NCBI GenBank assembly: GCA_963377175.1
Contig: CAUJNA010000446.1
Coordinates: 1,257,935-1,321,934, forward strand
DNA length: 64,000 bases
Direction: 5' to 3'
Source of the DNA: Effrenium voratum
Taxonomy: Eukaryota > Sar > Dinophyceae > Suessiales > Symbiodiniaceae
Shown here: positions 1 to 9,632 of the stretch, piece after piece
Layout: the number at the start of each line of letters is the position of its first letter
Numbering within the stretch: the stretch's first letter is position 1
Made by a program: the position numbers and the translations under genes
The notes under the pieces: generated by a model
Told to the model about the DNA's origin: nothing
Seen by the model: only the letters and a program-made list of their open reading frames with translations
Databases searched by the model: none

Positions 1-177
1 GTTGCTGTTCTTGGTTGGGGCACCGGACACCAAGACTGACGAAAATCAGCGTTTTTGGAAGAAGAAGCCAACCGGGGTTGGTCCAGGATGGAAGTCTTGG
101 AATTAGAGGCGCCGACGCAGGGCCCTTGGAGGTTTGGCAAAGTCTGTAGGCCCACGCGAATCCTTTCGCACCCAGGA

Positions 178-265
178 TGTGTTCCTGCATGTTCCTGCAC
201 CACGTTTTGGGCTTCGACCATTTTAGTGGTAATGCACATATTTTGGGCCATCCAGTCAGGAAGTG
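178..265. mobile_element. Introner-like element, family A (partial)
   Basis: The block contains the family A core (ACCATTTTAGTGGT) and the right end with CAGTCAGGAAGTGATC. Other copies of this family lie at 7,600-7,694, 11,395-11,498, 31,004-31,092 and 43,424-43,522. The left terminus is degraded here, so the start is approximate. It lies just upstream of a probable exon, as expected for an intronic insertion. Confidence 0.5.
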
Positions 266-309
266 ATCGAGGCAAGGAATTTCTCATGTTTCCAAACCTG
301 CTTTCCAGC

Positions 310-475
310 ATTCGGCCAGTTCACTTTCTTTCTCGGCAAGTCAAGGACAGGCGCTTGGGAGACAGGCCGGTGAGGACATACGACGACTTGGTCGAATGGC
401 TGCTATCCAAAGGTCAAGCTGCGCAGAAGGACTACCTGAAATTCTTCGGAAAGAACTTGGTGGTGTTTACAGTGT
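310..475 (+). CDS. Probable internal exon, unknown protein
   Basis: An open plus-strand stretch reads ...RPVRTYDDLVEWLLSKG...KFFGKNLVVFT, with many third positions G or C. It ends at a plausible donor (TTTACAGTGTGAGT near 476). The peptide is acidic and helical in character. I do not recognise the family. The exon start is uncertain because the frame stays open upstream to about position 55, through the introner-like element. It may belong to a gene that begins outside the window. Confidence 0.45.
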
Positions 476-602
476 GAGTCATCCGAGGGGAAAAAAGGCG
501 TTGGATGCGTCGATTTCAGCGCCGATCCTTTTCACCTGAAGCATTCGGGTGGAGCTCAGGTGGCTTGATGAAAGACGCTCAATCTTCCCAGGCGTTTGCA
601 AG

Positions 603-713
603 CTTCCATTTGCTGAATGAAATGAGTATGTTTTATTTTCCCTGGTTAGGGGAATCTATCACTACTGGACTATAAGTTGGTGTTGTTCCAGGGGGCGAAC
701 AAGCAAATGGAAG
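603..713. mobile_element. Introner-like element, family F, copy 1
   Basis: A 111 bp unit is bounded by inverted CTTCCATTTG and CAAATGGAAG. The inner block ATCTATCACTACTGG is shared with the copy at 45,953-46,051 and, slightly changed, with the copy at 32,981-33,087. The left flank reads GCAAG and the right flank TAAGG, so a GC-AG intron boundary at this insertion is possible. Confidence 0.75.
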
Positions 714-715
714 TA

Positions 716-2450
716 AGGTTTGGGTTTTGAACATGCAGAGAAAGTCAAAAAATCCATAATCCAGCCCAAGGGAAAGCAGGCCAGTTCCAAATCCTGGCAG
801 AGGCCGAGGTCTTCTGAATTTGGCAGTTTGGGGAACCCGGCGATACTTCAACCATGTGGGTGCCCCCGGCCTAAAGCTTCATAACTTCACGGCAACCAGC
901 CCTTTTCAAGGTTGGTTTCTCGGGGAAACAAAAGGGAATTCGCCATTCTCCTGTTTTGACACACATCTTTTTTTGTTTGAGACCTTTGGACTGTGGCTTG
1001 GCATCTCAGAACCTTATGAAACTTGGACTTGCAGTGGAGGTTGAGAGTAACAGCGCTTCGGGGGTATCCCCACTGAGGTTCCAGGATTCCTTCTGCCCAA
1101 GAAGTGGTTTCACTTCCTTGCCATTTTGGCAAGGGACTTGGCGGGGGTATCCTCACGTTTCTGAACTTCGGTAAGCAACAAGTTTATACATGTCTTTGGC
1201 TAGCCACTCAAAGTGAGCATCACCAAAGGGGTAGCATCATCACCTCGGGCAACTGTTGCGCCGTGACAAGTTTTCCGCCACATCCGCCCATTTTGTTGGA
1301 ATGTGTCAGGAGAGAGTTTGGGCTTCACCCAGCGCCATGTGGACTGCTGCTTCCCCGAGCTAAAAGGGGCCAAGCAGCCGGAGTGGATGAAGAAGCAGAT
1401 TGACCAGGAGGGGATCAGGGCCAATAGAAAGCCGGGTTCCATGACTGAGCCAAGCATGTGGTTTCATTTGACGTCAACTATATTGTTATTGGACAGCCTC
1501 GCCGATTGCTGAGCTTGGTCTTTTTGGGTGGCTTTCCCCAACAGATGAATGCTATGTTGTTTGTGAGCGGTTGCTGGGTGCCAAAGGCTCCATGCGGTGG
1601 CTGAGTTTTTCCATGGAGTACTAGAATTCCGGAAGGCTTGCAGAGCGATCCTTGTTGTCCATGTACGCAAGGAACGCCCCGAATTTCTATTGAATGTTCC
1701 ATTGAACCCCCAATAGCCCTTGAGGTCCTTGGGAATTGATTGGTCCATTGAACCTGAAAAGAACATCCCAGGTTTTGCTACCGCCTGGTCTGGAGATGGA
1801 AACCCAAGAGCTGATTGCTGGAATAAACCGCCATACCCTATGTCTTAGAATGAATTTTGGGCCCCCCACGCCCCCTTTCCCAGAATACATTTATTAGGTT
1901 TCTCAAGCACGTCGTAAAGATGTGTATCATTTTGGTATGTGACAAACTTGGACCATGTGATGGTGTGTGATCGTTTGTGTGTGTGTGTGTGACAGCCAGT
2001 GAAATGTTTTTTGCCAGTTTTTTGCAATGTGTGTTTTTCCGCCAGTGGTGTTTTTCGCCAGTGCCACATCCAGTGCCCCAGCATGCCCCAGCCATTCTCA
2101 GCCTTCAGCAGCGCCAAGCAGCTACAAGACTCAGACCTTCCGCAAGGGCAGGGGTGCCGGGGAGCTCAGGCAAGCGGTATCAGAGCATATCGGAGGACTT
2201 GTTGAATCATGTTGAAGTATTTTGGGCAACCTGGTGTCTCCTAGTTTATCATGGTGTCATATCTTGTGCTTCCTGATGCGTTTGTTTGACGCGGCAGACC
2301 TGGCCATTTCTTGGTTGTTATGGCGCGAAAAAAAGGTCAGTGCACGTCGGTGCTTTCACGTTCTGGCTTGCCGGGGTCAAGCCACGGGCCGCATCGGCTT
2401 TGCGATCGCCCCGCGGCGGCTGTCACGAGCTGAGCATGACATTTGAGGGA
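716..2450. other. Intronic or intergenic DNA, no supported gene
   Basis: G+T-rich non-coding sequence. Open frames here lack codon bias and splice context. It holds a short (GT)n run near 1,976-1,992 and a pyrimidine-poor AT stretch, but no feature I can name. Confidence 0.5.
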
Positions 2451-2454
2451 TATC

Positions 2455-3520
2455 TTTTTTTCTAAGCTCATACGACTTTATACGATATCATGCGACTGCA
2501 TTTGCCCGCGGTTCTCGTCAAAGTTTCCTGAAATCCAAACAGAGCATCATGGCGGCAGTGTGGGCTTGCGCCGCTCAGACGGCAGTATTCGATATTATAC
2601 GACTACATGTGTGCGTGGTTCCGAAGTTTTTCGGAATCATAGAGCAGCGCGGGTTAGCGCCACTTGCCCGTAGCTTTCCCGAAGTTTGCTGGAATTTCCT
2701 GGGCTGGACACGTGGTTTTCCCGAAGTTTCCTGGAAAAATTCCTGGGCTGGGCATAGGGCATGGGGCATCATAGCGCAGTGTGATGCGGTGATGTGGTTG
2801 CGCGCCGCTCATGCGACATCGTAATACATTATACGATTACACTTGCCCGATTTTCACGTTGCTTTCCCAAAGTATCCTGGAATTTCTTTGGTGCTGGACG
2901 GGCTGAGTAGGGCTCATACGACATACGACTGCAGTTTTGCTGCATTTGATTTTCTCGTGGTTTTTCTCAAAGCTTCCTGGTCTTTCGGGCTTAGGGCATC
3001 ATAGGTAGCGCCTCTCATACGACGTCATGACACACTTACCCGGAGTTGTACCGAGGTTTGCTGGAGTTTCCTGGCTAGGCACATGGGGCAGTGTGATGCA
3101 GTGATGTGGTCTAGCGCGCTCATACGACATCATATGACTACATTTGCCTATGGTTTTCCAAAGTTTCCTGGAATTTTCTGGGCTGGACATAGGGCATCAT
3201 AGGGCAGTGTGACTACATTTTCGCAGGGTGCGAAGTTTCCTAAAACATGCGACATCATATATAGGACTACATGTGTCCGTGGTTTTTTCGAAGTTTGCTG
3301 GAATTTCCTGGGCTGGACATTGGGCACCATAGGGGCAATGCGGGTGCCGCTCATACGACATTATACACGACTACATTTGCCCTTCGTCCGTGGTTTTCGA
3401 CGAAGTTTCCTGGAATTTCCTGGGCTGGACATAGGGCATCATGGGACACGACTACATTTTCGTGGTTTTCCCGAAGGAATTCCTTCGGTGGGCACAGGCC
3501 ATCATAGGGGCAGCTATGGG
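2455..3520. repeat. Degenerate minisatellite, units of about 100-150 bp
   Basis: Eight or nine diverged units repeat the same phrases in order: CTCATACGACATCATA, GACTACATTTGCC, GTGGTTTTC, AAGTTTCCTGGAATTTCC, TGGGCTGGACATAGGGCATC, then a GCAGTGTGATG segment. The best preserved units are at about 3,118-3,220 and 3,350-3,450. Unit length varies through internal deletions. Open frames on both strands here come from the repeat and are not genes. Confidence 0.85.
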
Positions 3521-3589
3521 TGTGTTTTCTCCTCCCATGATCACTCGGGGGTTTGAATGTGTGGTATGGGAGGGGGGGGTCAGATGAGA

Positions 3590-3799
3590 TGGAAGACACG
3601 GATGATGACTTCCACTTGGACGACACAACCGATGACTTCCCAGCTAGTGAAAGTATGCTGGGGCTGGCTGGTTGAAGACACGGATTCCGATGACTGCTTT
3701 GTCTTTCCTAGTGAGCACGGGATGGAGGGTCCCGCGGTGGGGGAAACCGATCTCCTCAAAGGAAAGGAATGCCTCACCGAGCTCAAAGAAGGCAGCTGA
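3590..3799 (+). CDS. Possible acidic exon, weak
   Basis: Two related acidic peptides lie in different plus frames: DEMEDTDDDFHLDDTTDDF (from about 3,593) and EDTDSDDCFVFPSEHG (from about 3,675). The nucleotide motif GAAGACACGGAT is repeated in both. A duplicated acidic coding segment, interrupted by a frame change, is one reading; a local GA-rich duplication is another. There are no clear splice sites and no family recognised. Confidence 0.2.
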   Translation, partial: WKTRMMTSTWTTQPMTSQLVKVCWGWLVEDTDSDDCFVFPSEHGMEGPAVGETDLLKGKECLTELKEGS

Positions 3800-3964
3800 A
3801 AACGTTCCGGGAGTTGTCACAAGGAGTTGGTATTACGAGCTGTCCAGGACCAATCATGGCTTGTGGTTGGGTGCTCTGACAACGCCGAGCAGCGTAGTTG
3901 GGCTGCTAGCAGAGAGTTGGCCTCAAAAAGCCACTAGAACAAGGCCCTCAAAATCCTGTATTTT

Positions 3965-4200
3965 CCAGTGGTGCACGGATGGGTGGATTGGGGGGGGGGG
4001 GCATGACTTGATGGTTGTTTTCCTGCATTTTCCTGTGGAAGGCACGGGATGGGTGGATATGGAAGAGGCAATAGGATGCATTGGTTGTGTTTCCTGCGGT
4101 GGGCATGGGATGGGTGAATAAGATGCATTACCTGTGTTTTTCTGTGGTGGGCACGGGATGGGTGGGTGGGATGGAAGAGGCGCTAAGATGCATTTCCTGT
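3965..4200. repeat. Short tandem repeat, about 60 bp unit
   Basis: Three to four copies of a unit containing GGGATGGGTGG, ATGGAAGAGGC, AGATGCATT and TTTCCTG. The copies are separated by small indels. Confidence 0.75.
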
Positions 4201-4209
4201 CCTGAGCGT

Positions 4210-5750
4210 CACCCCGCCAACATGGCATGTTCTGGCATCCGCCGATCGTTCATTTTTCTTATCAATGCGTAGCAGCTTGTGGCCAGCGCGGAGCGCTTGG
4301 CCATGTTTGGCCAGTGATGTGAAGTAGTGTTGCTTGGGCTGGATTTGCTGCGCCAGCTTGGGGCATTGGAAGGGAGTCATGCTGAGCTCAAAGGGCTTCA
4401 TGCAGGGCGCAAGCGCGATAAACATCACAGAAAAGACCTTGGGGATTGTTGGGGCAAAGGCGCGAAGCATGGCTTACATTTGCGCACCATTGCATCATGA
4501 GATCATTTGAGTGAGTTGGCATTTTTGCACGCTCTTGTGTATAGGCGCATTCCGCATCCAGCTGACGGCCTTCTCATGCACTTGCCAGTTTTCGCCAGCG
4601 CAAGAGTGAGTGACGGCACGGGTATGCATCTGTAGTCATTGACAATCACTTACTTGAGTTTGTCTTTCAGGCGGTTTTGACCGTTTGTAAAGCCTGGAAA
4701 TGGAGGGGGGGTAATTTTTGCCCTGGCATAGGGTATAAACCGCCAGTCTCCGTTTCGTTTGGGATCCATGTTGCGTCAGATTGCTGGAGTCCGTTTGCGA
4801 GTCCAACTCTGGCTCTTTCATGGGGAACATCGGACCGCTCGGAGCACGAGTGGAGTGTGCAGGATTTCCGGCAGTGGCAGGACCAAGCCGCTTGGCCAGG
4901 AAACCCTTCTGCGGTGAATCATGGTCAAGACTCCCCAGCACTGGTCTTGTGTGTGTGTTCGAATGTTTCAGTGGTGTTCTTTTTTTTTCTTGTTCTTTTT
5001 CTGTTTGTGTGTGTGTCTGTGCGTATTTGTGTGCTGATTGGGATGTGTGCCGAATCCACTCACTCAGTCACAATTAAATAGTTGAGACCGGATATTGAAC
5101 ATCCCATGGTTGCTAGGCTGCAACATGTCAGGTGCATGCCCGACAGTTCTCCAGACTTTCCAGGTCGTGGTCGAACGGCATCGCAAGTGTGGAGCACGCA
5201 TGAGCACGTCGCTGTTCAACACAAGTATGATCATGCACGAACATGGCGGCATGATATAGCGCGTTATGACCAGGGTATCTTAGCACATTCCTTGTCACAG
5301 TGCATTGCACTTTATGTTTAACCCCGCGACAGTACAGATTGATCCCAATCAATATCCCATGACGCTTCCCATCACTTTTTGCAGATTGGCGATTCGGGTT
5401 CGGGGCCTGGCTCCTCACAAGTTGGACGGTGTTTGTTGCATGCATAGCAAGTGTTATGTCATATTGGGTGTCCTTTTTCAACACCTGACTCAGGGCGGCA
5501 AAGGACTATTGGCAATGGTATATATTTCAGTTAGTTGATGTCATGGTCACGTTAAGTTATGAGTCCCCATGTGTCAAGATAGTTGTGTACCGCATTATGT
5601 CTACAACCATATTTCACTTTGTTTGGGTGTTTTGTGTATGCGTGTGTCATGGGATTTGCCATGTAACCATCGTAGTAGAGGCTTCAGGAAACTCGCCAAT
5701 ACCGGGCAATGCCGCCCCTTTGTGCGGCCCGTGTAGCTCATGTCAGGTAA
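4210..5750. other. Non-coding, no supported gene
   Basis: Mixed G+T-rich sequence with a (GT)-rich patch at 4,945-5,030. No exon with convincing splice sites or codon bias was found on either strand. Confidence 0.45.
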
Positions 5751-5754
5751 CCAC

Positions 5755-5850
5755 CATTGGTGGTTTGCATTGGTGGCTTGGGGTTTGACCCCCTGGTTCT
5801 TGTAGAGGGTAAATGGGAAACCATCCCCGGCACCACCGCTCCAAGCCACC
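5755..5850. mobile_element. Introner-like element, family G
   Basis: The left end reads TTGGTGGTTTGCATTGG, followed by CTGGTTCTTGTAGAGGGTAAATGGGAA and a right end with CACCACCG...CCAAGCCACCAAG. The same core occurs at 11,283-11,374 and, more diverged, at about 37,118-37,196. Fragments occur near 8,945 and 18,450. Confidence 0.65.
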
Positions 5851-5986
5851 AAGAGGAATGCTAGTCATGGAGGTCCTGGAGAGCGTCTGTTGTCCAGACA
5901 AGCCCTCAAGGCCTGAAAAGGGTTAAGGGATAGCCCCCCTCCTCAGTTCGTTCTGCGGACGCGATGGGCATTTTTTGGGGATCAAT

Positions 5987-6124
5987 GTCTCGCCTTGAGA
6001 TCCAGGTCTTCAGTGGCGAAAGCCTCACAGAGCAGGAGGCCCAGTGGTCCGATTCGGGCACTTCCGCCGAGCTCTGCCGCTTTTCCATCCGCGGCTTGGC
6101 GAGAGAAGCGCAAGGTTACGCTGC
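5987..6124 (+). CDS. Probable exon, unknown protein
   Basis: The plus frame MSRLEIQVFSGESLTEQEA continues to ...FSIRGLAREAQGYAAKG, and most codons end in G or C. It stops being credible exactly where a TIR element begins at 6,125. The element has probably interrupted or bounded this coding segment. The minus frame is also open but has poorer codon use. Family not recognised. Confidence 0.45.
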
Positions 6125-6265
6125 CAAGGGCATTTATGCCATAAACCACTTTAGGGATGGGTTCTGGAGGCATGGAGGTTAACCACTTTAGGGGCACATA
6201 CTGTCGCTTAGGTTTGGGTAGAGAAGGCTCCTTATCTTGAAAGCTCATCCCCGGAAATGCCCTTG
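6125..6265. mobile_element. Short TIR element abutting an exon
   Basis: Perfect 11 bp inverted ends CAAGGGCATTT and AAATGCCCTTG bound 141 bp. An internal direct repeat AACCACTTTAGG occurs twice (about 6,142 and 6,182). It differs in sequence from families A-H. Confidence 0.6.
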
Positions 6266-6267
6266 AC

Positions 6268-6531
6268 GGCTCAAATGTGTCACCTGTTGGAGAAAAGGGA
6301 CGAGGTGTCAGACAGGCTTGGGGCACAATTTGTTCAAGCAACCCAACCCGATTTGGCGGTTAGAGGGACACCAAAGGTTGTCTACACAAACCTTGTTCAA
6401 ATATGTTTGAGGGGACTGGCCGCTTGGCCTGGCGTCGCAGGAAAAAGCGGCATCTTCCATTGCGACTTCGGCGTTTCGCGAAGCTTGGACGGCTTTTTAT
6501 GGGCCGGGCAGGCAGTCGTCAACAAAGCATA
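6268..6531 (+). CDS. Possible exon, weak
   Basis: The plus frame after the element reads AQMCHLLEKRDEVSDRLGAQ and later GIFHCDFGVSRSLDGFLW before a TAG at 6,529. Parts look protein-like, but codon bias is moderate and no clean splice sites were placed. This could be two exons of the gene containing the 5,987 segment. Confidence 0.25.
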
Positions 6532-6539
6532 GGTGTCCG

Positions 6540-7025
6540 TCCGTGGTGAGTTGGGTTGATCACGGATAGCACAAGCTTCTGTTTAAGTCTAATCATTTGC
6601 CGGTGCCATGTTGTTTCTCAAGAGGACGCATGGTCACAAGGTGTTAGAGTTTGTTTGTTTGTGGGTTTGCAACAGGCATTGAGGGCATGATGTCACTAAG
6701 GATTCTATTCGTTGCTCAACACGATGCTCATAGCGCTGCATATACTGCACGTCATGTTCGGCCTCCCCGAAATGGAATCCAGGCTGACTGGCGTTTTGCT
6801 TCTGTGATCAGCCCACTGTGCCGGAGGACCATCTTGTAGCCAGTTGGCCCAAATCGCAGAATAAGCCGTGAGGTTTGAATTTCCTCCAAAGGCAAACCAC
6901 TTGATATGGCCCGCTTGTTCAGATTCAATGCCTCAGTGTCCAAAGCGTGGCGTTTGGCGCGGGAAGGTTTGCTCCTTTTCGCAAGGTCGGTCAAAGGGTG
7001 TAGTGAGGACTGCAAGAAGGACATG
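6540..7025. other. Non-coding, no supported gene
   Basis: No exon, repeat or element was identified with confidence. Confidence 0.4.
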
Positions 7026-7027
7026 GG

Positions 7028-7122
7028 CGGGCCTTAAAATAGGGGACCCCCCCAAAATGAGTGGTGTCCTTTTTCGTTTCCCTTGAAAATTCCCTTGAAG
7101 GGTACCCTTAAAAGAACACACC
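7028..7122. mobile_element. Introner-like element, family C
   Basis: The unit begins GGGCCTTAAAATAGGGGACCC and ends GGGTACCCTTAAAAGAACACACCC. The ends are partly inverted and match the copies at 7,474-7,568 and about 42,180-42,305. Confidence 0.6.
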
Positions 7123-7473
7123 CACTTGGAAGTTAGAGCTGCTCCCCATCGGGAAAGCCTGTAAATTATCAAGGCGCATGATTTGCTGCAATATGTGAAG
7201 CAAAGTATAGCGAGCTCTAGCGACCTCACCCACCGCGTTGCAAAACCTCGCCTGCGATGCAGGCTCCTGCGGGGTCCATCTTCTCGTTCAGGCTCACGAA
7301 TTTTGGCATACTCATATAGATGCATGTGTTTGCAGTTCTTTGTTCGGTCTATCGGGAAAGGATATAATACGTGGGAATGAAGCTTGGGACGAAACCTGAG
7401 CCCCCGCCCCGCGAACAGGTTTCTGAAAGCTTTTACATTTGGTTCTTGGAAGGGGTTCTGAGCAGGTTTCAGG

Positions 7474-7568
7474 GCGCTTAAATAGGGGGACCCCCATAAA
7501 TGCCGGTTTTCCGTTTAGTTTCCTCCAAACCAGCCTCTCCAACAAGGTTACCCTTAAAAACACAACCC
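7474..7568. mobile_element. Introner-like element, family C
   Basis: The ends GGGCGCTTAAATAGGGGGACCC and AAGGTTACCCTTAAAAACACAACCC match the element at 7,028 in order and spacing. The interior is different but also rich in TTTCC. Confidence 0.6.
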
Positions 7569-7599
7569 GTATACTGTATCATTATATATACATGTAGAC

Positions 7600-7694
7600 T
7601 CACTGCCTGAGCTCCTGCTCTTTAAACCTTTTGGGAAGACCATTTTGGTGGTAAACAAAACTTGACTTTTTCGGCCCACCCACTCAGGAAGTGA
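7600..7694. mobile_element. Introner-like element, family A
   Basis: The 95 bp unit has inverted ends TCACTGCCTGAG and CTCAGGAAGTGA. Its core GGGAAGACCATTTTGGTGGT is shared with the copy at 43,424. It ends about 29 bp before a family E element. Confidence 0.75.
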
Positions 7695-7723
7695 ACTCAG
7701 GACGTGAATATATATATATATAT

Positions 7724-7830
7724 GGCTGTGGGTCAAAACCAATGGTACCATTTTGGGCTAGGTGCACCCCCATTTTAGTCTATTTTAGTGGTTGGATTGG
7801 GGGGTACGATTTGGATTTTGACCCATGGCC
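7724..7830. mobile_element. Introner-like element, family E, with ATAT direct repeats
   Basis: The unit has inverted ends GGCTGTGGGTCAAAA and TTTTGACCCATGGCC. ATAT lies directly outside both ends (7,720-7,723 and 7,831-7,834). The left ATAT is part of a (TA)n run, so the duplication is suggestive only. The core CCAATGGTACCATTTTGGG is shared with the copy at 21,182. Confidence 0.75.
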
Positions 7831-7868
7831 ATATCTATCTATATACACTATATACCTATCCTCGATAG

Positions 7869-7995
7869 GAACTATTCTGAGGGTTAGCAGCACTCAGGAC
7901 TTCTTGGTGCACACCAGCGAATATTACGGCGTGGGCTCGCCAGTGAACCTGTCCGTTCCAGCCCACGCCCCAGCCGGACCTCCCCATGTTTTCCC
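7869..7995 (+). CDS. Probable exon, fibronectin-III-like ending
   Basis: After an acceptor (GATAG|GAACT) the frame reads TILRVSSTQDFLVHTSEYYG then VGSPVNLSVPAHAPAGPPH. Third positions are GC-rich. The pattern of a Tyr-rich strand, G.GSP.N.SV and a Pro/Ala linker resembles the end of a beta-sandwich domain such as fibronectin type III. That assignment is an impression from one exon. It lies upstream of the glycosyltransferase gene on the same strand and could be a separate gene. Confidence 0.45.
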
Positions 7996-7999
7996 TCTG

Positions 8000-9425
8000 T
8001 GGGTTGTTTTTTAGGCCCCACCTGGGACATGGCATCTCTTTTGAAATGAGTTTCTAAACCTTACGCCCAGCGCGAGCCAGAATCAAGATGTGATATCTGC
8101 TTGGGGCGCCTGAAAGGCCCAACGCCCCGGATCTTGGAAGTCGATGGATTGGGAGATATTCTTATATCCGGTTTGGGGTTCAAAGGCAATCCTTCATCTT
8201 TGGTTTCCCTGGTGTGTCCCAGGGATTCCGAAGCCTATGGCTTTGGGCGCAAAGGTCATCCGCAGCATAAGGATAGAGAGAGAGAGAGAGAGCTTCAAAT
8301 ACTCTTTGAAAGCAAGCCGCAGGCGGGTTGTTGTGCGTTTGATTTTGCATGACACGTTTACTACCCAGAGCTGTGAAATGAAGTACGCCTTGCTCCCTTT
8401 GGCTGTACTTGTGGCCTTTGACCTCTCAATGCCCAGCGATTGCACGGTATTGGGATTTTGAGCCAGCGATGCCACGCAGCTCTTTGCATGAGCCTGGAGC
8501 CTTCCATCGGGAGTGGGTTGAAGCAGCTTCAACGCAGGGCATTTGGTGGAATGAGTGGTTCCGGGTTGAACAAAATTTGACCTTGGTCAAGAAAACCACC
8601 TGTGCAACAACTCCGGTTGCTGAGGTGCTTGTCCAGGCCCAGCCAGCAGGGTGCCGGGGGATCCTCATTCCCTGGTGGGCCTTTCTGCAGTGGGTGCCTC
8701 GCTCAAAATTGGGCCCGGCAGGCAACCTTTCCGCACTCCATTTCACCTCACGCAACCTGAGTTCATGGACAAATTCGTCACTTGACCTCACTGTCCGAGT
8801 CACTGTTGGGGTTTTGAACCAATTCAGTGGTCAAACAGTTCGGGATTTTTGTTGGGCCATTTCGATCGGAGGTAAGTTTGGGGAAGGTCAGCCGCCCTCG
8901 TTTTGGCCTTGTTTTGGCCTGCCAGAATTCAGCTTGCCCTTACCTGTTGGTTTGAATTGGTGGCTTGGGGGTTTTTCGGCCCATTTAGGGGTACCGGGGT
9001 CAAATCGTATGCCAATTTTTCGGCAACGGTTCAGCCTGCCCTCGGTAGCCCGTGGGGTCTAGGGCAAAAAAAAATCACCATACTCGCATAAAGCATCTAC
9101 ACAGCATCGTTCAGTGCATTTGTCCTCTGATGTTGAAAACTGGAAGATGCAAGTCCCTTGCCTTTTTCAATTGCACACTGCAGTGGAATGTGTGTTTTGC
9201 AACGAGAATCCCGATACTGTTTACTGCCCAGATATCCATCGGGGTCCGAAGCTGATGCACCGTCGCAAACGCGGTGGCCAACCTACGCCGCTACATCCCA
9301 TGCGACGGGTGTCGGGTAAAAAACGCGAGAGAGCTCTGAGAAGCGCGAGAAGAAAAAAAGAAGCCCCGCAGAGTTGCAGAGAACCCCCCCCTGATACTCA
9401 GAAGCAGTCCGCTTCTTGTTATGTG
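8000..9425. other. Intronic or intergenic DNA
   Basis: A 217-residue open plus frame (8,409-9,062) has weak codon bias and contains family G fragments near 8,945-8,990, so I do not call it a gene. A (GA)n run lies at 8,275-8,292. Confidence 0.4.
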
Positions 9426-9475
9426 ACTGTGGCTCAAAAGTAAACAGGAGGTGTTACGCAGGTTTTGGTCCATGT

Positions 9476-9587
9476 CTTGGCTGCTGTTGGGTTGGATCTT
9501 TAGACTTTAACTTTTTGGGAATAAAGGTTTTTTTCCACTGAACCCCCAAAAAGTTAAACTTTTTGCGGGGGGTCAACAGCAACCAAG
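9476..9587. mobile_element. Introner-like element, family B
   Basis: The inverted ends CTTGGCTGCTGTTG and CAACAGCAACCAAG bound 112 bp. An inner palindromic core, AAAAAGTTAAACTTTTTG, follows CCACTGAACCC. Related copies lie at about 29,245-29,318 and 31,999-32,107, and a core-only relic at about 13,855-13,882. A reverse-oriented family E fragment (9,428-9,475) abuts its left side. It lies in the sequence upstream of glycosyltransferase exon 1. Confidence 0.7.
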
Positions 9588-9632
9588 ATGTTTCCACTTT
9601 CCAGGGTTCCATTTTGGTACCGGTTTTTGGAG

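Noticed and set aside
8409..9062. 217-residue plus-strand open frame
   Set aside because: Weak codon bias and overlap with family G repeat fragments; no family motif.
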